Origin: Eleftheria terrae
Lineage (GTDB): Bacteria; Pseudomonadota; Gammaproteobacteria; Burkholderiales; Burkholderiaceae_C
Direction of reading: 5' to 3'
Assembly: GCF_030419005.1 (NCBI RefSeq)
Contig: NZ_CP106951.1
Coordinates: forward strand, 2,356,001-2,420,000
Length of the DNA: 64,000 bases
A program made the position numbers and the translations under genes. The notes under the pieces are model-generated. The model was not told the DNA's origin and searched no databases. It saw only the letters and a list, made by a program, of their open reading frames with translations. Below, in pieces: positions 19,998 through 29,243 of the stretch (the stretch's first letter is position 1; every line of letters begins with the position of its first letter).

Positions 19998-20546
19998 CTA
20001 CTTGACCCGTTTCAGCGAAGGCCGGCCGCCGGAGGGCGGCGGCGGCTCGGTCGAGCCGTCTTCACCGGTGGGTGGAGCGGAGCGCTCCTCGGGAACGACA
20101 GGCGCCAGCTTCAGGCCGGGCGACGTCTCATGCCGGGGCGGCTGTGGGGCCTCGGCCTCCGAGTCGGCGGCCTCGGCCGGCTCGGCCAGCGAGGCAGCCG
20201 CATGCTCGCCGGGCATCGGGAAGGCCATGCCCTGCCCGTTCTCGCGGGCGTAGATGGCAATCACATGATCAACCGGCACGATGATGTCGCGCGGCACGCC
20301 GCCGAAGCGGGCGCGGAATTCAATGAAATCGTTGCCCAACTGCAGGCCGCTGGTGGCGTCGAAGCTGACGTTGAGAACGATCTCGCTGTTCTTCACATAC
20401 TCCATCGGCACCTGCACCGACCGGTCGACGAACACGGCCAGGTAGGGCGTGTAGCCGTTGTCGGTGCACCAGTCGTGCAAGGCACGGATCAGGTAGGGCC
20501 GCGTGGAGCTGCCCGCGGAACCGCCGGTCGATTGCAGATTGCTCAT
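19998..20546 (-). CDS. sspB: ClpXP protease specificity-enhancing factor SspB
   Basis: SspB tethers ssrA-tagged proteins to ClpXP. The 182-aa product has the SspB core (RPYLIRALHDWCTDNGYTPY, about residues 16-35, and VPRDIIVPVDHVIAIYA) followed by a long acidic/Pro-rich linker. It ends PSLKRVK, the short C-terminal tail that contacts ClpX. sspA lies 12 bp upstream. Full length. Confidence 0.93.
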   Translation of the reverse strand: MSNLQSTGGSAGSSTRPYLIRALHDWCTDNGYTPYLAVFVDRSVQVPMEYVKNSEIVLNVSFDATSGLQLGNDFIEFRARFGGVPRDIIVPVDHVIAIYARENGQGMAFPMPGEHAAASLAEPAEAADSEAEAPQPPRHETSPGLKLAPVVPEERSAPPTGEDGSTEPPPPSGGRPSLKRVK

Positions 20547-20558
20547 GTGGAGGACGCC

Positions 20559-21170
20559 TTACTTGCGCATCACCTTCTCGGACGGCGTCAGCGCCTCGAT
20601 GTAGGCAGGCCGAGAGAAGATCCGCTCGGCATACTTCAGCAGCGGCGCGGCATTCTTCGACAGCTCGATGCCATAGTAGTCGAGGCGCCACAGCAGCGGC
20701 GCGATCGCCACGTCCAGCATGGAGAAATCCTCACCGAGCATGTACTTGTTCTTCAGGAAGATCGGCGCCAGCTGGGTCAGACGGTCGCGAATCTGCGAGC
20801 GTGCCTTCTCGAGCTGCTTGTCGTTGGGCTTCATGCCGCGCGACTCGAGCACGTTGACGTGGGTGAACAGCTCCTTCTCGAAGTTGAGGAGGAACAGGCG
20901 CACGCGGGCACGGGCCACCGGATCGCCGGGCATCAGCTGAGGATGCGGGAAGCGCTCGTCGATGTACTCGTTGATGATGTTGGACTCGTACAGGATGAGG
21001 TCCCGCTCCACGAGGATGGGCACCTCGTTGTACGGGTTCATCAAGGCGATGTCTTCCGGCTTGGCGAACAAGTCCACGTCGCGGATTTCGAAGTCCATGC
21101 CCTTTTCGAACAGGACGAAGCGGCAACGGTGGGAATACGGGCAGGTAGTACCGGAGTAAAGCACCATCAT
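20559..21170 (-). CDS. sspA: Stringent starvation protein A (GST-like)
   Basis: SspA is a glutathione S-transferase-fold protein that binds RNA polymerase and helps acid-stress and phage promoter control; it has no GST activity in E. coli. The 203-aa product has the N-terminal thioredoxin-like half with CPYSHRCRF and the C-terminal all-helical half. It sits between petC and sspB, the usual betaproteobacterial order. A terminator separates it from petC, so it probably has its own promoter within that gap. Confidence 0.93.
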   Translation of the reverse strand: MMVLYSGTTCPYSHRCRFVLFEKGMDFEIRDVDLFAKPEDIALMNPYNEVPILVERDLILYESNIINEYIDERFPHPQLMPGDPVARARVRLFLLNFEKELFTHVNVLESRGMKPNDKQLEKARSQIRDRLTQLAPIFLKNKYMLGEDFSMLDVAIAPLLWRLDYYGIELSKNAAPLLKYAERIFSRPAYIEALTPSEKVMRK

Positions 21171-21203
21171 GATGGCGTGCTCCTTGAGGGGCGAGGTTGA
21201 CTC

Positions 21204-21245
21204 AAAAACACAAACGGAGTGGGCGCTGGTCAGTCACCCACTCCG
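21204..21245 (-). terminator. Rho-independent terminator of petABC
   Basis: A perfect 9-bp stem CGGAGTGGG / CCCACTCCG (21215-21223, 21237-21245) is followed on the minus strand by TTTGTGTTTTT. It lies 42 bp past the petC stop and reads in the petABC direction. Strong rho-independent terminator. Confidence 0.85.
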
Positions 21246-21287
21246 AGCGGTGCAGCAAGGCCGTTCAGGCGATGCTGCTGCACCGGA

Positions 21288-22067
21288 TCACTTCACGTCT
21301 TTCCAATAGGCGGCATTCAGGCGCCAGGCGATCACGGTGAAGAACGCCAGGAAGATCAGGACCCACACGCCGAGGCGGATGCGGTCGTTCTGCGCCGGCT
21401 CGCCCATCCATTGCAGGAAGGCGACCAGGTCGGCGACGGCCGCGTCGTACTGCTGCGGCGTCATCGTGCCCGGGGTCAGCTGCTCGAAGCCGACGAACTT
21501 GTGGTGCGTCTTGCTCGGGTCGTGCGGATCCTTTTCCTCGACGTACTTGGCGGCGCGCTGGCCCTGCAGCTCCCACAGCGCGTGCGGCATGCCGACGTTC
21601 GGGAAGGCCAGGTTGTTCCAGCCGGTCGCCTTGGTCTCGTCGCGGTAGTAGGTGCGCAGGTAGGTGTAGAGGTAGTCGGCACCGGTGCCGGCATGGCCGG
21701 CACGCGAGCGGGCGATGACGGTCAGGTCCGGCGGGGTGGCGCCGAACCAGTCCTTGGCCTGCTTCGGGTCCATCGCCACCTTCATCGTCTCGCCGATCTT
21801 CTCGGTCGCGAAGGTCAGGTTGTTCTTGATCTGCTCTTCGGTGAGACCCAGGTCGCGCAGCCGGTTGTAGCGCATGAAGGCTGCCGAGTGGCAGTTCAGG
21901 CAGTAGTTGACGAACAGCTTGGCGCCGTTTTGCAGCGCGGTGCGGTCCGTCAGGCGCTCCATCGGAAAGCGGTCCCAGGGGATGCCGCCTTCGGCCGCCT
22001 GGGCGCCCGACGACATGCCGAGTGCAAAGGCCATCGAGGCCAGCAGGGAGAGGATCAGTTTTTTCAT
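21288..22067 (-). CDS. petC: Cytochrome c1 of the bc1 complex
   Basis: This 259-aa protein is the c-type haem subunit of ubiquinol-cytochrome c reductase. It has a signal peptide (about 1-24), a CLNCH haem motif at residues 56-60, a likely Met ligand in FPNVGMPHALWE, and one C-terminal anchor helix (LGVWVLIFLAFFTVIAWRL). It follows petB by 20 bp. The family often precedes the sspA/sspB genes in Burkholderiales. Confidence 0.96.
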   Translation of the reverse strand: MKKLILSLLASMAFALGMSSGAQAAEGGIPWDRFPMERLTDRTALQNGAKLFVNYCLNCHSAAFMRYNRLRDLGLTEEQIKNNLTFATEKIGETMKVAMDPKQAKDWFGATPPDLTVIARSRAGHAGTGADYLYTYLRTYYRDETKATGWNNLAFPNVGMPHALWELQGQRAAKYVEEKDPHDPSKTHHKFVGFEQLTPGTMTPQQYDAAVADLVAFLQWMGEPAQNDRIRLGVWVLIFLAFFTVIAWRLNAAYWKDVK

Positions 22068-22087
22068 CGTGCTTTTCTCCGGCGTGC

Positions 22088-23488
22088 TCAGTGGGCGGCG
22101 TAGACGACCCGATTGGGCACCGGCTTGAAGGTTCCGATGCGGCTCCACCACGGCATCAGCAGGAAGAAGCCGAAGTAGAACAGCGTGCCGACCTGGGCCA
22201 CCAGCGTGCCGATCTCGGACGGCGGCTGGATACCCAGGTAGCCGAGGACCAGGAAGTACACGACGAAGACGCCGTACAGCCAGCTGTGCCACTGGGGACG
22301 GTAGCGGATCGACTTGACCGGGCTGCGGTCCAGCCAGGGCAGGAAGAACAGGATCACGACCGCGCCGCCCATCACCACGACACCCCAGAACTTGGCGTCG
22401 AAGGTCTTGAGCATCGCCACCGCGACCAGGGCGCCGACCAGGGTCGCGACCTTGCCCTTGGCATTGAAGCCGCCCTTGAGCACGCCGAGGATGGCACCCA
22501 GCGCCACCACCACGCACAGCACGGTGACCATCGGGTCGGTCGTCGCGCGCAGCATCGAGTAGAACGGCGTGAAGTACCACACCGGGGCGATGTGCGCCGG
22601 CGTCTTCAGCGGGTCGGCCGGGATGAAGTTGTTGAACTCCAGGAAGTAGCCCCCCAGCTCCGGCGCGAAGAAGATGATCGCGGTGAAGACCATCAGGAAC
22701 ACCGACAGACCGAAGATGTCGTGCACGGTGTAGTACGGATGGAAGGGGATGCCGTCCAGCGGGCGGCCGTTGGGGCCCACGGTGTCCTTGATCTCGACGC
22801 CGTCCGGGTTGTTCGAGCCCACTTCATGCAGCGCGATGATGTGCGCCACCACCAGGCCGATCAGCACCAGCGGGATCGCAATGACGTGGAAGCTGAAGAA
22901 GCGGTTCAGCGTCGCGTCCGAGACGACGTAGTCGCCGCGGATCAGCAGCGCCAGGTCCGGGCCCACGAAAGGCACGGCGGCGAACAGGTTCACGATCACC
23001 TGGGCACCCCAGTAGGACATCTGGCCCCACGGGAGCAGGTAGCCGAAGAAGGCCTCGGCCATCAGGCACAGGAAGATCGCGCAGCCGAACACCCACACCA
23101 GCTCACGCGGCTTGCGGTACGAGCCGTACAGCAGGCCACGGAACATGTGCAGGTAGACCACCACGAAGAAGGCTGACGCGCCGGTCGAGTGCATGTAGCG
23201 GATCAGCCAGCCCCACGGCACGTCGCGCATGATGTACTCGACCGAGGCGAACGCCAGGTTGGCGTCCGGCTTGTAGTGCATCACGAGGAAGATGCCGGTG
23301 ACGATCTGGATCACCAACACCACGAGGGCGAGCGAGCCGAAGATGTACCAGAAGTTGAAGTTCTTGGGCGCGTAGTACTCGCCCACGTGCTCGTTGTAGA
23401 GCTTGCTCAGCGGAAAGCGGTTGTCGATCCAGTTGAGCAGCTGCTGGGCGGGCGTCGCGTTTGCCGGCGCTTCTTTGAATTTAGCCAT
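22088..23488 (-). CDS. petB: Cytochrome b of the bc1 complex
   Basis: This 466-aa integral membrane protein carries the two b haems of complex III. Conserved parts are LNWIDNRFPLSKLYNEHVGEYYAPKNFN at the N-terminus, WGWLIRYMHSTGAS, the WGAQVI segment near the quinol site, and PDKF-like PVWYFTPFYSMLRA. About eight to nine membrane helices are visible. It sits between petA and petC. The longer C-terminus is normal for proteobacterial forms. Confidence 0.96.
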   Translation of the reverse strand: MAKFKEAPANATPAQQLLNWIDNRFPLSKLYNEHVGEYYAPKNFNFWYIFGSLALVVLVIQIVTGIFLVMHYKPDANLAFASVEYIMRDVPWGWLIRYMHSTGASAFFVVVYLHMFRGLLYGSYRKPRELVWVFGCAIFLCLMAEAFFGYLLPWGQMSYWGAQVIVNLFAAVPFVGPDLALLIRGDYVVSDATLNRFFSFHVIAIPLVLIGLVVAHIIALHEVGSNNPDGVEIKDTVGPNGRPLDGIPFHPYYTVHDIFGLSVFLMVFTAIIFFAPELGGYFLEFNNFIPADPLKTPAHIAPVWYFTPFYSMLRATTDPMVTVLCVVVALGAILGVLKGGFNAKGKVATLVGALVAVAMLKTFDAKFWGVVVMGGAVVILFFLPWLDRSPVKSIRYRPQWHSWLYGVFVVYFLVLGYLGIQPPSEIGTLVAQVGTLFYFGFFLLMPWWSRIGTFKPVPNRVVYAAH

Positions 23489-23518
23489 GGGGTGTCACCT
23501 CAAAGTACTGCGTGGGCT

Positions 23519-24115
23519 TCAGGCCTTCTTGTCCTCGCCGATCAACAACTTGTTGTCGGAGAGGTACATGTGCGGCGGCACTTCGAGGTTGTCCGGCGCG
23601 GGCTTGTTCTTGAAGACGCGCCCCGCCATGTCGAAGGTCGAGCCGTGGCAGGGGCAGAGGAAGCCGCCCTGCCAGTCATCAGGCAGCGACGGCTGCGCAC
23701 CAGGCGCGAACCTGGCGGTCGGCGAGCAGCCGAGGTGCGAGCAGATACCGACGCCGACGAAGATCTCGGGCTTGATCGAGCGGTACTGGTTCTTCGCGTA
23801 CTCGGGCGTGGGGTACTGGGTGCGCGCCGAGGTGGGGTCGGCCACCTGGGCTTCGGTGTGCTTCAGCCCCTCGAGTTGCTGCGGGGTGCGTTTGATGATC
23901 CACACCGGTTTGCCGCGCCACTCGACGGTGGTCATCTCGCCGGGTTGCAGGCCGCTGATGTCCACCTCGACGGCGGCACCGGCGGCGCGTGCTTTTTCGG
24001 ACGGCTGGAAGGTGCTGACGAAGGGAACGGCAGTGGCGACGCCACCGACGGCACCCGCGCCACAGGCAATGGCCACCCAGGTCCGGCGGCCTTTGTCCAC
24101 TTGCTGGTCACTCAT
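23519..24115 (-). CDS. petA: Ubiquinol-cytochrome c reductase iron-sulfur (Rieske) subunit
   Basis: This 198-aa protein binds the Rieske 2Fe-2S cluster through C-x-H motifs CSHLGC and CPCHGS. An N-terminal twin-arginine region ([17 protein letters not shown]) and membrane anchor mark it as a Tat substrate; tatABC lie about 6.5 kb away. The ATG at 24115 starts MSDQQVDKG; an earlier in-frame start is less likely. It is the first gene of petABC. Confidence 0.96.
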   Translation of the reverse strand: MSDQQVDKGRRTWVAIACGAGAVGGVATAVPFVSTFQPSEKARAAGAAVEVDISGLQPGEMTTVEWRGKPVWIIKRTPQQLEGLKHTEAQVADPTSARTQYPTPEYAKNQYRSIKPEIFVGVGICSHLGCSPTARFAPGAQPSLPDDWQGGFLCPCHGSTFDMAGRVFKNKPAPDNLEVPPHMYLSDNKLLIGEDKKA

Positions 24116-24254
24116 GGGGATCCTCAGAAGCACTTCTACAGTTAGGGGCAACCTGCAATTCTAGCCGACAGGCCCCCGAGGAAACCAGTACGGCAGCCGC
24201 CGGCCGTCCGCTACCGGCCGGAAGGCGCCACCCGGCCAGGGGCTTTCCCGACAT

Positions 24255-24274
24255 ACCTGAGCAATACTTCAGGT
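24255..24274. promoter_or_regulatory. Inverted repeat between petA and mscL
   Basis: ACCTGA-GCAATACT-TCAGGT is a perfect 6-bp dyad with an 8-bp spacer in the 212-bp divergent gap, 54 bp before the mscL start. It could be an operator for either gene. No regulator is known from sequence. Confidence 0.35.
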
Positions 24275-24327
24275 CGTTGCGGCGGGGACTGCCCCGCAAT
24301 TCGCAAGCCCACCACAGGAGCCGCTAC

Positions 24328-24774
24328 ATGGGATTCGTGAAAGAGTTCAGGGAGTTCGCCATCAAGGGCAACGTGATCGATCTCGCCGTCGGCGTGATCA
24401 TTGGCGGCGCCTTCAGCAAGATCGTCGATTCGTTGGTCGGCGACGTCATCATGCCGGTGGTCAGCCGGATCTTCGGTGGCCTGGACTTCTCGAACTACTT
24501 CATTCCGCTGGCCGGCCAGACGGCCGCCACCCTGGCCGAGGCGAAGAAGGGCGGCGCTGTGTTCGCCTACGGGAATTTCATCACGGTGGCACTGAACTTC
24601 CTCATCCTCGCCTTCGTCATCTTCCTCATGGTGAGGCAGATCAACCGGCTGAAGAAACTCCATGCAGCTCCCCCGCCCCCGGCCGCGCCGCCTGAACAGG
24701 TGGTGCTGCTGCGCGAGATCCGTGATGTGCTCCAACGCGGCACGACGGACAGCCCAAAAGGCAACCAAATGTAA
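24328..24774 (+). CDS. mscL: Large-conductance mechanosensitive channel
   Basis: MscL opens under membrane tension to release solutes during hypo-osmotic shock. The 148-aa product has the N-terminal [27 protein letters not shown] (helix 1), a periplasmic loop and a second membrane helix ([19 protein letters not shown]), then a Pro-rich linker and a short C-terminal helix. AGGAG precedes the ATG at 24328. It is divergent from petABC. Confidence 0.96.
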   Translation: MGFVKEFREFAIKGNVIDLAVGVIIGGAFSKIVDSLVGDVIMPVVSRIFGGLDFSNYFIPLAGQTAATLAEAKKGGAVFAYGNFITVALNFLILAFVIFLMVRQINRLKKLHAAPPPPAAPPEQVVLLREIRDVLQRGTTDSPKGNQM

Positions 24775-24897
24775 ATCGCTGTCACATGCCGGCGAGGGAT
24801 GGCGAACTGTTCACGGTCGCGGCGCGCCCGGGACGATGCCGAGTTCGCAGGCGGGTTTTTCACGCCATACTTGTTACTCCTTGCGAACGCAGGTGCG

Positions 24898-27459
24898 ATG
24901 AGCTTTCCAGATCCGCGACTCCACACCGCCATGCAGGCGGCGGTGCAGAAGATCCTGTCCACCGTGTCCACCACCTCCAGCCGGGTGGTGGACGCGCTGG
25001 GCATGCTCGCGCTTTCTGCCAAAAGCAATGCCGAGCGCCAGAGCTACATGGCGGCCCAGTTCGACCTGCAGCGTTCGCTGGCGCTGTTCAACATGACCTT
25101 CTCGACAGTGCTGAACGAGAAGGTGGCGCAGGAGCTCAACCCCCGCCTGGTCACGCGAGGCGCTGCGGCGACCAACTGGGCTTCGCTGAGCCTCGTGGGC
25201 GACAGCGAGGTGGAGGAACATGTGACGGCCCAGCGCCTGGCGCTGGCCATCGCTCACACCTGCGAATGGGAGCTGCGCGAGCTGGACGCCTATGTCGGCT
25301 CGCTGCTGGGCCAGGAGCGGGCGGACCCGGAGCGCAACCCGATCCGGCCCGAGGTGCTTGGCAAGGCGTTGTTCCGCGCGATCGAGGCGGCCTCGCCCGA
25401 CACCCCGGTGCGCAAGACGCTGGCCGGTGAACTGGGCCACGGCCTCGCGAAGGCCATGCGGGCCTGCTATGGCGAGATCGTCAGTGACTTCGTGGCCCGT
25501 GGCATCCAGCCGGCCGGCCTGGCGGTGCGCAGCCGGGCATCGGGTGGGCATTCCACGCAATCGCCCTCGCGCAGCCTGGGCCTGAGCTCCCATGAGAGCG
25601 ATGCGCCCACGCAGCCCGCCGGGCTTCCCGCTTCCGACACCGCGGTGGCCGAGGCCATGCGGGCACTCAGCGCCATGTTCGGCGTGGCGGCGCCGCTGGG
25701 CATGGCCGCCACGCAGCCTGCCAGCCTGGGCGGTGCGCCGACGCGGACCACCTCGGGCGCCCTGTCGGCCTTCGGCAGCGGCTTCGGCCACAGCACCGGA
25801 GAGGCCCTGGCCGGTGGCCATCGGGGCGCAGGCGGCGGCGCGGTGGGTGGCGGCGTGTCCGACGCTCAGCTGGCGGAAGTGATCCGACGCCTGGCCTTCC
25901 TGAGCAGTGCACCGGCCACGCTCGACCCCCGCACCTCCTGGGGCAGCACCGGGTCGCCCACGCTGGGCCACAGCGGCGCGTTGCCACTGACCGGCGGCGG
26001 ACAGGCAGGCGGCGGCCCGACGACCGGCTCGGGCCTGGGCGGCCTGATGGCGGTGAACCTGATCCGCACCCACCGCGAAGAGCTGATGCGGGCCTCCAGC
26101 GGCACGCTCGATCACATGGTGATCGACATCGTCGCATCGCTGTTCGACCAGATTCTGTCGGACAGCAAGGTGCCGCCGCAGATGGCGCGTCAGATCGCGC
26201 GGCTGCAGCTGCCGGTGTTGCGGGTGGCACTGAAGGACGTGCAGTTCTTCTCCTCGCGCAATCACCCGGTGCGCAAGTTCGTGAACCGCATGGCCAGCCT
26301 GGCCTGCGCCTTCGATGACTTCTCCGAGGGCGCCGGCCGGCGCTTCCTCGAACTGGTGCGCGAACTGGTGCAGCAGGTGGTCGAAGGCGACTTCGACCAG
26401 ATGGAGCTGTACGAGGCCCAGCTGCGCGTGCTGGAGAGCTTCGTGCAGGAGCAGACGCGCGACGAGGCACTCGCCCATGCCGACGCGGTACAGCTGCTCA
26501 GCGGCAAGGAAGCGCAGCTGCGCATCCAGGCGCGCTACGAGCAGCAGATGCAGGCCCTGCTGCTGCCGATCGCGATGCAGGAGTTCCTGCGCGAATTCCT
26601 GCAGACCGCGTGGAGCCGGGCGGTGGTGGAAGCCACCCTGAGGCACGGCCCCGATGCCGAGGTCAGCACCCGGCTGCGGCGCACCGCCCGCGAGCTGATC
26701 CTGAGCGTCCAGCCCAAGGGCACGCCGGCCGACCGCAAGCAGTTCATCCTGGCGCTGCCGCAGTTGATGAAGACGCTCAACGAAGGCCTGGCGCTGATCC
26801 GCTGGCCGGAGGAGCGCAAGAAAGCCTTCTTCGGCGAGTTGCTGCCCTGCCACGCGCAGTCGCTGAAGGGCCAGGCGCTCACCGACTTCCAGCTGCGCCA
26901 GCTGGAGGTGCACCTGCAGGCCCTGGAACGCCTGCCGGTGCCCAGCGCCGAGCAGGTGGCCGAAGCCACCACGCCGGCCCCGCTGGCCGCCGCCGACACC
27001 GCCTTCTCCCAGGAGGAGGCCCAGCAGCTCGGCTTCATCGACGAAGCCGCGATCGACTGGAACGGCTCGCTGGACATCGACCTCGGCAGCCTGGATGCGG
27101 CCGCCGCGCCCGGCGACATCGACATCAACCTCGACGGCCTGGGACCCGAGCTGGCCCCCGAGACGCCGACGCAGGGCGCCAAGCTGGCGCAGTGCGTGCA
27201 AGCCGGTATCGCCTACCAGATGCACACCGAGGAAGGCTGGATCAAGGTCCGGCTCAACTGGGTCAGCCCCGGCCGCAGCTTCTTCATCTTCAGCCACGGC
27301 AAGAAGCACCAGAAGATCATCTCGCTGACCGGCCGCACCTTCGCGAAGCTGTGCGAGACCGGCCGCTTCAAGGCCTTCGAGCAGGCCTACCTGATCGAGC
27401 GCGCGGTGGCACGCGCCCGGCGACAGCTCGCCGAGCTGTCGTCCAACAGCAAAAGCTGA
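24898..27459 (+). CDS. DUF1631 family protein
   Basis: This 853-aa cytosolic protein belongs to DUF1631, a family of unknown function seen in proteobacteria. The N-terminal helical part (to about residue 215) and the C-terminal part (from about residue 385) are conserved in type; between them is a Gly/Ser/Pro-rich low-complexity linker of about 170 residues. The last 90 residues (GWIKVRLNWVSPGRSFFIFSHG, LTGRTFAKLC) end the family domain. I chose the ATG at 24898 (MSFPDPRLHT); the frame is open 33 codons further upstream. Convergent with pdxA, 18 bp apart. Confidence 0.85.
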   Translation: MSFPDPRLHTAMQAAVQKILSTVSTTSSRVVDALGMLALSAKSNAERQSYMAAQFDLQRSLALFNMTFSTVLNEKVAQELNPRLVTRGAAATNWASLSLVGDSEVEEHVTAQRLALAIAHTCEWELRELDAYVGSLLGQERADPERNPIRPEVLGKALFRAIEAASPDTPVRKTLAGELGHGLAKAMRACYGEIVSDFVARGIQPAGLAVRSRASGGHSTQSPSRSLGLSSHESDAPTQPAGLPASDTAVAEAMRALSAMFGVAAPLGMAATQPASLGGAPTRTTSGALSAFGSGFGHSTGEALAGGHRGAGGGAVGGGVSDAQLAEVIRRLAFLSSAPATLDPRTSWGSTGSPTLGHSGALPLTGGGQAGGGPTTGSGLGGLMAVNLIRTHREELMRASSGTLDHMVIDIVASLFDQILSDSKVPPQMARQIARLQLPVLRVALKDVQFFSSRNHPVRKFVNRMASLACAFDDFSEGAGRRFLELVRELVQQVVEGDFDQMELYEAQLRVLESFVQEQTRDEALAHADAVQLLSGKEAQLRIQARYEQQMQALLLPIAMQEFLREFLQTAWSRAVVEATLRHGPDAEVSTRLRRTARELILSVQPKGTPADRKQFILALPQLMKTLNEGLALIRWPEERKKAFFGELLPCHAQSLKGQALTDFQLRQLEVHLQALERLPVPSAEQVAEATTPAPLAAADTAFSQEEAQQLGFIDEAAIDWNGSLDIDLGSLDAAAAPGDIDINLDGLGPELAPETPTQGAKLAQCVQAGIAYQMHTEEGWIKVRLNWVSPGRSFFIFSHGKKHQKIISLTGRTFAKLCETGRFKAFEQAYLIERAVARARRQLAELSSNSKS

Positions 27460-27477
27460 GGCGGCTCGGCCACGCCC

Positions 27478-28485
27478 TCAGCCGCCCGCGGCGGCCAGGC
27501 GGCGCGCCATCTCGATGGCCGACACCAGGCTGGACGGATCGGCCCGGCCGGTGCCGGCGAGGTCGAAGGCGGTGCCGTGGTCGGGGCTGGTGCGCACGAA
27601 GGGCAGGCCGAGGGTCACGTTGACGCCGCGCTCCACGCCCAGGTACTTCACCGGGATCAGCCCCTGGTCGTGGTACATGGCCACCACCACGTCGAACTCG
27701 CCGGGGTGCTCGAGGGTGTTGCGGGCCCGCATGAAGATGGTGTCTGGCGCATAGGGGCCGCTGGCGTCGATGCCTTCGCGCCGCGCTGCCTCGATGGCCG
27801 GCGCGATGATGCGCAGCTCCTCGTCGCCGAACAGCCCGCCCTCCCCCGCATGCGGGTTGAGCCCGGCCACCGCGATGCGCGGCGCGGGCTGGCCCCACAG
27901 CCGCGCGCTGCGATGCACGATGCGCACCGTCTCCAGCACATTGTCGAAGTCGACGCCCTCGATCGCACGACGCAGCGAGACGTGGATGGTGACCAGCACC
28001 GTCTTCAACTCATCGTTGGCGAGCATCATCCGCACCGGTGGGCCGTCGGGCCCGTTGGCATAGGCCTGCAGCATCTCGGTATGGCCGGGAAAGCCGATGC
28101 CGGCCGCCGCAAGGGCCTCCTTGTGGATGGGCGCGGTGACGACGGCGGCCACCTCGCCGGCCAATGCGAGCTCGCAGGCGCGGCGGATGCATTCATGCGC
28201 GGCCGCGCCGGCGCGGGCGTCCACCCGCCCCACTGGCAGGTCGGCCGGCAGCTGCACCACCGGCAACACGCCGATGCAGCCGGGCGGCAGAACGAGCGCA
28301 TCGGCCGGTTGCTCGATCTCGGCAACCGCCTGCAGCCCCCCGGTGACCTGGGCGGCACGCCGCATCACTCCCAGGTCGCCAAGCACGAAGGCGCCAGCCA
28401 CCGCCTGCCGGCGAAAGGCCTGCGCAATGATCTCGGGGCCGATGCCGCAGGCGTCGCCCATCGTGAGGGCCAGCGGCGCCCTCAT
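27478..28485 (-). CDS. pdxA: 4-hydroxythreonine-4-phosphate dehydrogenase
   Basis: PdxA oxidises 4-phosphohydroxy-L-threonine with NAD+ in pyridoxal phosphate synthesis. The 335-aa product has TMGDACGIGPEI near residue 9 (most relatives read GDPAGIGPE, so this is a variant), the metal-site region TAPIHKEAL and FPGHTEML, and a C-terminal MYHDQGLIPVKYLG and RTSPDHGTAFD. It overlaps the Nif3-like gene by four bases (ATGA). The order Nif3-like-pdxA suggests a two-gene transcript. Confidence 0.93.
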   Translation of the reverse strand: MRAPLALTMGDACGIGPEIIAQAFRRQAVAGAFVLGDLGVMRRAAQVTGGLQAVAEIEQPADALVLPPGCIGVLPVVQLPADLPVGRVDARAGAAAHECIRRACELALAGEVAAVVTAPIHKEALAAAGIGFPGHTEMLQAYANGPDGPPVRMMLANDELKTVLVTIHVSLRRAIEGVDFDNVLETVRIVHRSARLWGQPAPRIAVAGLNPHAGEGGLFGDEELRIIAPAIEAARREGIDASGPYAPDTIFMRARNTLEHPGEFDVVVAMYHDQGLIPVKYLGVERGVNVTLGLPFVRTSPDHGTAFDLAGTGRADPSSLVSAIEMARRLAAAGG

Positions 28486-29231
28486 GCCGGGTTCTCCACA
28501 TCGATGAAGCGGTGCGACAGGCCGAAGCGCTGGGCCAGATGCTCGCCCAGGGCCGGCGCGCCGTAGCGCTCGGTGGCATGGTGGCCACAGGCCAGGAAGG
28601 CGACGCCGGTCTCGCGGGCGTAGTGGGCCTGCGGTTCGGAGATCTCGCCGGTCAGGAAGGCGTCGGCGCCCGCGGCAATGGCCGGCTCGAAATAGCTCTG
28701 GGCGCCGCCGGTACACCACGCCACGCGGCGAATGGGCCGGCCATCGCCCGGCACCAGCACCGGGGGGCGGCCCAGGCGCTGCCGCACCCGCTCGGCCAGC
28801 GCTTCCAGGCCAAGTGCCTCCTCGGGCTGGCCCAGCCAGCCCAGGTCTTGCTCGCCGAACCGCTGTTCGCCAGCAAAACCCAGCACCCGGCCCAGCTGGG
28901 CGTTGTTGCCGAGCTCGGCATGCGCGTCCAGCGGCAGGTGGTAGGCGAAGAGGTTGATATCGCGCGACAGCAGGCGCTGCAACCGCTGCTTCATCCAGCC
29001 CACCACCCGTCCGTCCTGCCCGCGCCAGAACAGGCCGTGGTGGACCAGGATGGCGTCGGCCCCGGCATCGGCAGCCGCCTCGATGAGAGCCAGGCTGGCC
29101 GTCACGCCGGTGATGAGGGTGCGGATCTCGGGGCGTCCCTCGACTTGCAGGCCGTTCGGCCCATAATCCCGGAAACGATCCACCTCCAGCAGGCCCTTGA
29201 GGTAAGCATTCAGTTCATCGCGGTGGGTCAT
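28482..29231 (-). CDS. Nif3-like dinuclear metal center protein (YbgI family)
   Basis: This 249-aa protein is a NIF3/YbgI homologue: DYGPNGLQVEG, LVHHGLFW (metal-binding His pair), and a C-terminal GHHATERYG metal motif. The family forms ring-shaped hexamers with a dinuclear metal site and has been annotated as GTP cyclohydrolase-like, but the function is not settled. The start at 29231 is 12 bp from the divergent protease start. AGGA lies about 9 bases upstream. Confidence 0.88.
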   Translation of the reverse strand: MTHRDELNAYLKGLLEVDRFRDYGPNGLQVEGRPEIRTLITGVTASLALIEAAADAGADAILVHHGLFWRGQDGRVVGWMKQRLQRLLSRDINLFAYHLPLDAHAELGNNAQLGRVLGFAGEQRFGEQDLGWLGQPEEALGLEALAERVRQRLGRPPVLVPGDGRPIRRVAWCTGGAQSYFEPAIAAGADAFLTGEISEPQAHYARETGVAFLACGHHATERYGAPALGEHLAQRFGLSHRFIDVENPA

Positions 29232-29243
29232 CAAACACGTCCT

